A DNA stretch of 5,442 nucleotides, taken from Deltaproteobacteria bacterium. Its GTDB lineage: Bacteria > Bdellovibrionota > UBA1018 > UBA923. Numbering within the stretch: position 1 is the stretch's first letter; every line of letters begins with the position of its first letter. A model generated the notes under the pieces. The model searched no databases. It was given only the letters and a program-made list of their open reading frames with translations, and was not told where the DNA came from. The translations under genes and the position numbers were made by a program. Where the stretch lies: the NCBI GenBank assembly GCA_016194795.1, contig JACQAX010000113.1, positions 1 to 5,442 on the forward strand. The letters run 5' to 3'. Shown piece after piece: positions 1 through 4,374 of the stretch.

Positions 1-150
1 AAGTACACGGCCAAGGCGAAGCTCGCCCTCGGCGACGTGGTTCAGCACCCGATGTTCGGCGACGGCGTCGTGATGCGCATCCAGCACCCCGACAAGGCCG
101 AGATCATCTTCCAGAACGACGTGAAGCTCCTGATCCACTCGCGCCCGTAA
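1..150 (+). CDS. C-terminal fragment of an unidentified protein with a GD..HP.FG.G beta-barrel-like tail
   Basis: An open frame runs from the first base to a TAA at 148-150 and gives 49 residues; the start lies outside the window. The visible piece contains LALGDVVQHPMFGDGVVMRI, then DKAEIIFQNDVKLLIH close to the end. This spacing (GD, HP.FG.G.V, about ten residues, then a short strand ending in K.L.H) resembles small SH3/Tudor-like beta modules found at the C-terminus of UvrD-type helicases and of many short uncharacterised proteins in high-GC Gram-negatives. The remaining protein cannot be seen, so no function is assigned. Codon use (G/C in nearly all third positions) supports a real gene. 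It converges on the hydrolase-methyltransferase gene, with only 8 bp between the two stop codons. Confidence 0.8.
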   Translation, partial: KYTAKAKLALGDVVQHPMFGDGVVMRIQHPDKAEIIFQNDVKLLIHSRP

Positions 151-158
151 GCAAGGCC

Positions 159-1805
159 TTAGTCGCCTTCTCCCGGCAGCTGGAACACCCGGCGCGCCAC
201 GAGGCACATCCGCCTCGACTGAGTGCCCGAGAACGGCTCGCCTTCGCGCGCGCCGGGAAGCACGCGCGTGACGTCGAGGCTGTGCCGCGAGAGCATCTCC
301 CGCCACTGCGAGAGCGTGTAGTGGCGCATCCGCAGCTCGGACCGGCGCGAGGTGAGATCCGGGCGCGTGAGCTTGCGCCGCTCGATCGAGGTGCCGCGCA
401 GCCAGTCCCAGCGCACTTCGCGCAGAAGCGTGCCGTACGGCGTCTCTTCGTAGTCGCGCGAGTAGCCTCGCCCCTGCAGCTCGCGCACGAGCCAGTCCCG
501 GTTGTCGGTCTCGAAGAACGCCTTGCCTCCCAGCTTCACGAGGCGCGCGATCTGCGCGAGCACGCGCTCGTCGTCGGACAGCTCGTCGAAGTAACCGAGC
601 ACCGAATGGATGTGGATGAGCGCGTCGGCCGCGCGGGGCATCCTTACGGTGCGCGCGTCGGCATGGATGATCTGCAGCTGCCCGGGCTGAGGCTCGGAGT
701 CGGTGCCGATGACGACGATGCTCTTCTCGCCGGCGGTGCGGATCGTCTGCGCGAGCAGCGGCTCGGAGATGTCGACCGCCGTGACGGCGAAGCCGCGCGC
801 GGCGAGCTCGATGGCATGGCGGCCGTAGCCGCTCCCGAGATCCACGACGTGCGCTCCGGCCGGAAGCTCGAGCTCGCGCAGCATGAGGTCGACCTCGGCG
901 CGCGTCCGCGACTCCTCCCAGTGGCGGTGGAGCTGCATGTACTCCTCGTCGAAGTAGCTGCGCCACCAGGGCGTCGCGCTGGCGTCGGTGTCGGGCGCGC
1001 CGGGCTCGACCTCCGAGCGTGAGCGCAGCCACGGGAGCACGGCCTCGACGACCGCCGTGTCCATCTGGGCGTCGAAGAACTGGATCGGGCCGTCGTCGGG
1101 CGGCGAGCCCGCCCGAGCGTCGCGATGCTGCCCCAGCTGCGCGATCTCGCCGGACGGCTTTTCCGGCGCGAGCAGGTGACCGAGCCCCGGAAGCACCAGG
1201 CCGAGGCACGAGTCGAGCCCGTGCTCGAGGCCGATCGACACCGGCTCGTGCACGAGCCGCGCCTCGGAGATCTCGCGGAAGGCATGGTCCTCTTTTCCGC
1301 AGACGATCAGAAACGGGGTCGTCACGCTATGGAAGAGCGAAGGCTCGACGACGTTGGAAAGCAGCATGAGCCCCTGGACGAGCACGCCTTTCTGGATGTC
1401 GTGGAGCTTGTCGACGATCAGGCGCGTGCCCTGGCTCTGGCCGAGGAGAAAGACGCGCCAGTCGTCGACGTCGGGATGCGCGACCGCGTGGAAGACGGCC
1501 GCGAGATAGTCCTCAGCGAGCGCTTTCTCGTCGTCGGGCGCAAACTTGCCGTGGCTCTTGCCGCAGCCGCGCTTGTCGTAGCGAAACACCGCGTAGCCCG
1601 CCGCCGTAAGCCCGTGCGCCAGGGTCAGGAAGCCGTCGTAATGCGGCGTGGCCGGCCCATTGCCGTTGCGGTCGCGCCCGGCGCGATTGTGCGCGAGCAC
1701 CACCAGCGGGCGTCGCCCGCCGTGGATCACCGGATCGGGAAAGTTCCACTCCCCGGCAAGCTCGGTCTGGTCTTCGGACTCGAAATGCGTCTGTTGGATT
1801 TTCAC
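159..1805 (-). CDS. Fusion protein: alpha/beta hydrolase (N-terminal) and class I SAM-dependent methyltransferase (C-terminal)
   Basis: This is a 548-residue protein from the GTG at 1805. Residues ~5-262 are an alpha/beta hydrolase of the COG1073/dienelactone-hydrolase-like type. It has an oxyanion-side LAHNRAGRDRNG segment (~37-48), RYDKRGCGKS (75-84), nucleophile elbow GQSQG with Ser124, probable acid Asp173 in CGKEDHAF, and probable base His210 in PGLGH. A polar, Pro/Ala-rich linker (~263-279) leads to a Rossmann methyltransferase: WWRSYFDEEY (280-289), SAM motif I VVDLGSGYGR (320-329), acidic Asp345 in TAVDIS, motif HADA (381-384), and GTQSRRM near the C-terminus (527-533), as is common in small-molecule methyltransferases. 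Both catalytic halves look intact. Substrates are unknown; no signal peptide is seen, so it is probably cytoplasmic. The frame opens at ATG 1820, but GTG 1805 has the ribosome site. The fusion could be a bifunctional enzyme, or one half could serve as a binding domain. Confidence 0.87.
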   Translation of the reverse strand: MKIQQTHFESEDQTELAGEWNFPDPVIHGGRRPLVVLAHNRAGRDRNGNGPATPHYDGFLTLAHGLTAAGYAVFRYDKRGCGKSHGKFAPDDEKALAEDYLAAVFHAVAHPDVDDWRVFLLGQSQGTRLIVDKLHDIQKGVLVQGLMLLSNVVEPSLFHSVTTPFLIVCGKEDHAFREISEARLVHEPVSIGLEHGLDSCLGLVLPGLGHLLAPEKPSGEIAQLGQHRDARAGSPPDDGPIQFFDAQMDTAVVEAVLPWLRSRSEVEPGAPDTDASATPWWRSYFDEEYMQLHRHWEESRTRAEVDLMLRELELPAGAHVVDLGSGYGRHAIELAARGFAVTAVDISEPLLAQTIRTAGEKSIVVIGTDSEPQPGQLQIIHADARTVRMPRAADALIHIHSVLGYFDELSDDERVLAQIARLVKLGGKAFFETDNRDWLVRELQGRGYSRDYEETPYGTLLREVRWDWLRGTSIERRKLTRPDLTSRRSELRMRHYTLSQWREMLSRHSLDVTRVLPGAREGEPFSGTQSRRMCLVARRVFQLPGEGD

Positions 1806-1829
1806 AGCGTCTCCTGACATAATGTCTTC
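1794..1829 (+). promoter_or_regulatory. Predicted extended -10 promoter of the lipoprotein gene, positioned for a leaderless transcript
   Basis: The -10 element is CATAAT at 1818-1823 (5 of 6 bases of TATAAT), preceded by TG at 1815-1816, giving an extended -10 of the form TGnCATAAT. A weak -35, TTGGAT at 1794-1799 (3 of 6), sits 18 bp upstream. Six bases separate the -10 from the ATG, so canonical spacing puts +1 on A1830, the first base of the start codon. The absence of any Shine-Dalgarno sequence before 1830 agrees with this. The element overlaps the 5' end and ribosome site of the divergent gene. It is a sequence-based prediction without expression data. Confidence 0.5.
1810..1815 (-). 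promoter_or_regulatory. Shine-Dalgarno site AGGAGA that decides the start of the hydrolase-methyltransferase gene
   Basis: On the minus strand AGGAGA is followed by four bases (CGCT) and then GTG at 1805-1803, which is ideal ribosome-site spacing. The ATG at 1820-1818 lies upstream of this site and has no purine-rich sequence at a suitable distance before it. The five residues between them (MSGDA) are therefore probably not translated. The site lies inside the promoter proposed for the divergent lipoprotein gene. Confidence 0.7.
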
Positions 1830-2480
1830 ATGAAAAATCGTCTTTCTCTAGGTGTCGTTCTATTCCTGGTCAGTCAAATTTTTCTGCAAGGTTGCGCGCA
1901 CAAAAAAGTCGCCGACGTGACTCTTTCACAATTAATCAACAAGCAGGTCGCGCTCGCCGAGGTGAAAGGCTCACCGGAGAGCGTCAAGCACGTCGAGGTC
2001 GCGATCATCAACGAGATTCTCGACAAGGGGCGCATGCAAATCGTCGACCATGCCACCGTGCAGGATGCACTTGTCGCCTACCCGACCGAGCATGATTACG
2101 GGCGGCTCGGCAAGAAGGTCGGCGCCGATTACGTGCTCGCGGTGAAGATCAAGAACTTCGACATCAACGAGCGCGAGGGTTACGACAAGGTCACCGAGGA
2201 GGACTCGGTGCTCGCCGAGGAGAGCGGCGAGCGCGGCGCGAAGGTGCTGGGCACGCGCTACGAGAAGGTGAAGGGCTGGAACGGGCTGGTGAAGCTCCAG
2301 TGCACCTTCTTCGACGTCGCCGCCGACAAGGTCACCTACGAGGGCTTCGGCGAAGCCGCCGACACCTGGAACACGCGCGACAAGGACAAGCACGAGAAAG
2401 GCTACATGGGCAAGATGCAGCTGCTCGAGCAGCTCGCCGGCCGCGCGATCACCGACTTCTTCGAGAAAATCCCGAAATGA
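1830..2480 (+). CDS. Outer-membrane-type lipoprotein with a CsgG/LpoB-like periplasmic domain
   Basis: This is a 216-residue protein. The N-terminus is a classic lipoprotein signal: MKNR, a hydrophobic stretch (5-18), then lipobox LQGC with the lipidated Cys22. Ala at +2 favours sorting to the outer membrane. The body resembles the CsgG/LpoB/TolB-N-like fold: VEVAIINEILDKGRMQIVDH (55-74), a helix around VQDAL, then GADYVLAVKIKNFD (98-111), where those families place their GADyvl.G.i strand. A later strand pair follows, LVKLQCTFFDVAADKVTYEG (153-172), matching the usual V.VRLVDV.TG.V position. Residues 112-150 form a charged insertion. CsgG forms a secretion pore and LpoB activates a peptidoglycan synthase; the fold alone does not say which role, if any, applies. 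The start is fixed by the signal peptide. The first ~60 bases are only about 38% GC against about 70% later in the gene. The next gene overlaps it, suggesting an operon. Confidence 0.85.
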   Translation: MKNRLSLGVVLFLVSQIFLQGCAHKKVADVTLSQLINKQVALAEVKGSPESVKHVEVAIINEILDKGRMQIVDHATVQDALVAYPTEHDYGRLGKKVGADYVLAVKIKNFDINEREGYDKVTEEDSVLAEESGERGAKVLGTRYEKVKGWNGLVKLQCTFFDVAADKVTYEGFGEAADTWNTRDKDKHEKGYMGKMQLLEQLAGRAITDFFEKIPK

Positions 2481-2986
2481 AAAAGCTCTGGGCGCAGCCG
2501 CGCTTCCGCTTCTGGCTGCTCGGCCTCGCGACGCAGCTCCCGATCTTTCTTTTTCCCGTCTCGACGACCGAGGCGCGGTTCATCGGCTTCTTCGACCTCG
2601 TCTCGGTCGCGGCGTATCTCTATCTCGACTTCACCCTGACGGGGCTCGAGCTGAAGTGGCTGGCCGCGGCCACCGCCGCTTTCGCCGCCCAGTTCGTGGC
2701 GTTCCACGCGGCGCTCTTCTCGCTGGCGCCCTCGTGGGCCGAGCGTCGTCCCGCGCCCGACCACGCCAACGGCGCGTTCGTCTACGTCCTCTTCCTGCTC
2801 GCCGCCGTCGCCTTTCGCCTGCTCGCGCGCGGCCTGCGCAAGCTCGCGCCCCGCCTGCCGCAGCTCTCGCCGTCTCCCCGCGCGACGCTCGCGCTGCGGC
2901 TTGCCGGCCTCGTCCTCTTCGTGGCGCTCGCGCATGTCTCGGCGCGTTTCATCATGAACGGGCTCAACGACTATCTCGAAAGCTGA
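2477..2986 (+). CDS. Small polytopic membrane protein of unknown function
   Basis: This is a 169-residue protein starting at an ATG that overlaps the lipoprotein stop codon (ATGA at 2477-2480), so translation is probably coupled; there is no strong ribosome site of its own. Hydrophobic segments lie at about residues 11-28, 36-56, 60-82, 99-117 and 138-156, suggesting four or five membrane helices. The first helix is preceded by the basic MKKLWAQPRFR. A polar loop at 84-98 (PSWAERRPAPDHANG) and a basic, Pro-rich loop at 114-136 separate the later helices, and the tail is short (NGLNDYLES). I recognise no family. Its tie to the lipoprotein gene suggests an inner-membrane partner, but this is inference from gene order. 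The open frame extends upstream to 2300 through the lipoprotein gene, but that part is an out-of-frame shadow. Confidence 0.75.
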   Translation: MKKLWAQPRFRFWLLGLATQLPIFLFPVSTTEARFIGFFDLVSVAAYLYLDFTLTGLELKWLAAATAAFAAQFVAFHAALFSLAPSWAERRPAPDHANGAFVYVLFLLAAVAFRLLARGLRKLAPRLPQLSPSPRATLALRLAGLVLFVALAHVSARFIMNGLNDYLES

Positions 2987-4298
2987 TCCAGCGCAGCCAC
3001 GAAGGCGTGAGCGACTTGAGCAGCACCGGCCACGCCGCCGCGACGAGGTCGACGTCGGGATCGAGCGACCGCGCCACGCCCTCGATCGTCACGAGCGTCT
3101 TGATCAGCAGCGTCGCCGACGAAGGCACGTAAACGCGATGGCGGAACGCCACCCGAAACAGGTCGTTGACGAACCTCTCGAGCGCGTCGCCGCCGCCCTT
3201 GCCGCTCACCTGCGCGGCGACGCCCGCTTTGCCGCGCGCCACGGTCTCGGCGATCTCGGCCGAGAACGCCTTGAGATCGAAGTCGTCGGGCACCGTGCCG
3301 AAGCCGAGCAAGGCCTTGATGAGCGAGTCGGGGTCGCGCTTGAGGAAAGCGCGCACGGCGCGCGAGATGTTCTTGCGGTCTTTCGACGAGAACTCGCCGG
3401 TCAGGCCCAGGTCGATCAGGCCCAGGCGGCCGTCGGGCAGCACGAGCAGGTTGCCCGCGTGCGGGTCGCCGTGGAAGCGCCCCTCGACGAAAACCTGCGA
3501 AAGGATCTCCTTCAAGGCGAGATCGGCGGCGCGGCGCGCGCCCTCTCGATCGTCCTTCGCGCGGCGCTTGAGCTCGGAGAGCGGCTCGCCCTTGAGCTCC
3601 TCCATGACCAGCACCCGCTCCGACGAAAGCTCGGCGTAGCACTTGGGCACGCAGACGCGCGGGTTTTTCCGGAAGCGCCGCCCGAACTCCTCGAGCGAGG
3701 CGGCCTCGTTGCGCAGGTCGACCTCGCCGCGAAAGCCCACGGCCAGATCCTCGAGCGCCTTCAGGGCGATCGCCGAGCCGAAAAGTCCCACGAGCGCGCG
3801 CCCGGCGTTCATGTCGCGCTCGATCTCGCGCGCGATGCCGGGACGGATCACCTTGACGATGACCTCTTCGCCCGAGCGCAGGCGCGCGCGATGCACCTGC
3901 CCGATCGAGCCCACGCCGAGCGGCTCGCTCTCGAACGACTCGAAGGGCGCGCCACCGGGAAACGCCTCGCGCAGCGCCTGGTCGAGCTGCCGGCGCGGCA
4001 TCGGGGGCTGGCGCGAGTAGAGTTTCTCGAGACGCGCGCAGAGCTCGGCCGGCAGCAGGTCGTCGCGCGCGGCGAGGATCTGGCCCATCTTCGTGAGCAC
4101 GGGACCCGAGCTCTGGAGAAAGCGGGCGAGCCCGTCGCCGAGCACCTTCCAGTGCAGGTCGGAGACGCCTTCGGACTGGAGCGTATCGAGCGCCCGCGGC
4201 GCCGCCGGCGCCATGCCGAAACGAACCGCGTTGTACGCGAGCCGGGGCACGTTCGTCGCGGCGTCTTTCCATTGAACGGCCTTCTCTCGCAAGCTCAT
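2964..4298 (-). CDS. ABC1/AarF/UbiB-family atypical protein kinase-like protein
   Basis: This is a 444-residue protein with the ABC1 signatures in order: the family-specific KMGQ (70-73, the KxGQ motif) in GPVLTKMGQILAARDDLLP; the nucleotide loop LGVGSIGQVH (127-136), where most members have an Ala-rich loop; beta-3 Lys149 in VIVKVIRPG; EVDLRNEA (192-199); hinge-like VMEEL (231-235); catalytic HGDPHAGN (276-283, Asp278); and metal-binding LIDLG (Asp296). All kinase-fold residues expected for ATP binding are present. Family members such as UbiB and COQ8 support ubiquinone biosynthesis as ATPases, and others act in lipid or quinone homeostasis. E. coli UbiB is about 546 residues and has two C-terminal membrane helices. 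This protein ends soon after LVAAAWPVLLKSL and has no clear anchor, so it is probably not a strict UbiB orthologue. Its ATG is divergent from gltB, and its 3' end overlaps the convergent membrane-protein gene by 23 bp. Confidence 0.92.
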   Translation of the reverse strand: MSLREKAVQWKDAATNVPRLAYNAVRFGMAPAAPRALDTLQSEGVSDLHWKVLGDGLARFLQSSGPVLTKMGQILAARDDLLPAELCARLEKLYSRQPPMPRRQLDQALREAFPGGAPFESFESEPLGVGSIGQVHRARLRSGEEVIVKVIRPGIAREIERDMNAGRALVGLFGSAIALKALEDLAVGFRGEVDLRNEAASLEEFGRRFRKNPRVCVPKCYAELSSERVLVMEELKGEPLSELKRRAKDDREGARRAADLALKEILSQVFVEGRFHGDPHAGNLLVLPDGRLGLIDLGLTGEFSSKDRKNISRAVRAFLKRDPDSLIKALLGFGTVPDDFDLKAFSAEIAETVARGKAGVAAQVSGKGGGDALERFVNDLFRVAFRHRVYVPSSATLLIKTLVTIEGVARSLDPDVDLVAAAWPVLLKSLTPSWLRWISFRDSR

Positions 4299-4306
4299 CG
4301 AGCCTG

Positions 4307-4315
4307 ATTATGCCA
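4307..4315 (-). promoter_or_regulatory. Predicted extended -10 element for the ABC1 kinase gene
   Basis: On the minus strand TGGCATAAT reads from 4315 to 4307: the hexamer CATAAT with TG one base upstream, the same extended -10 form as at the lipoprotein gene. Only eight bases separate it from the ATG at 4298, so transcription would start within about two bases of, or at, the start codon. No good -35 is visible; the best at 16 bp spacing is TTTATG. An AGG four bases before the ATG could act as a weak ribosome site if transcription instead starts further upstream. Confidence 0.4.
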
Positions 4316-4361
4316 AATCGGCGCGCATCATAAATATCGAACTGCTAGGCAGAATTTGCGG

Positions 4362-4371
4362 TATGGTAGGG
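4362..4371 (+). promoter_or_regulatory. gltB start region: candidate ribosome site AGGG overlapping a -10-like TATGGT
   Basis: AGGG at 4368-4371 lies three bases before ATG 4375, a close but usable ribosome site, and supports this start over the in-frame ATG at 4363, which has no purine-rich sequence before it. The same stretch contains TATGGT at 4362-4367 (4 of 6 matches to TATAAT), seven bases before the ATG, with no convincing -35. The two readings compete. If TATGGT were the promoter, the ribosome site would be left out of the mRNA. A further AT-rich stretch at 4327-4337 could be an alternative promoter or UP-like element. Weakly supported. Confidence 0.3.
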
Positions 4372-4374
4372 CCC

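Noticed and set aside
191..198. GGCGCGCC palindrome near the end of the fusion gene.
   Set aside because: Such GC palindromes are expected by chance in sequence this GC-rich, and this one lies in coding sequence.
1125..1817. Plus-strand open frames opposite the hydrolase domain (also 282-1022 opposite the methyltransferase).
   Set aside because: They are shadows. The minus strand carries both catalytic motif sets in one frame, and these translations lack domain features.
1848..1877. Minus-strand promoter for the fusion gene, based on TTGACT (5 of 6 of a -35) at 1877-1872.
   Set aside because: No acceptable -10 lies 16-19 bp downstream (ACACCT, CACCTA, ACCTAG, CCTAGA), so the -35 match alone was not enough to list it.
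2300..2476. Upstream extension of the membrane-protein frame to an ATG at 2300.
   Set aside because: It lies wholly inside the lipoprotein gene in another frame and encodes an Arg/His-rich sequence. The hydrophobic protein starts naturally at MKKLW, at the ATGA overlap.
2976..3000. Possible terminator after the membrane-protein gene (GCTG ATC CAGC).
   Set aside because: The stem is only 4 bp, has no following T-run, and lies within the ABC1 coding sequence.
2971..4272. 433-codon frame on the same strand as the ABC1 gene, in another reading frame.
   Set aside because: It is an Arg/Ala/Gly/Pro-rich frame-shifted copy of the kinase region without recognisable motifs.
3138..4307. Long open frame of 389 codons on the plus strand opposite the ABC1 kinase gene.
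   Set aside because: It is a GC-driven shadow: the minus strand encodes a protein with all ABC1 motifs, while this translation is a low-complexity mix of Ala, Arg, Leu, Glu and His with no family motif.
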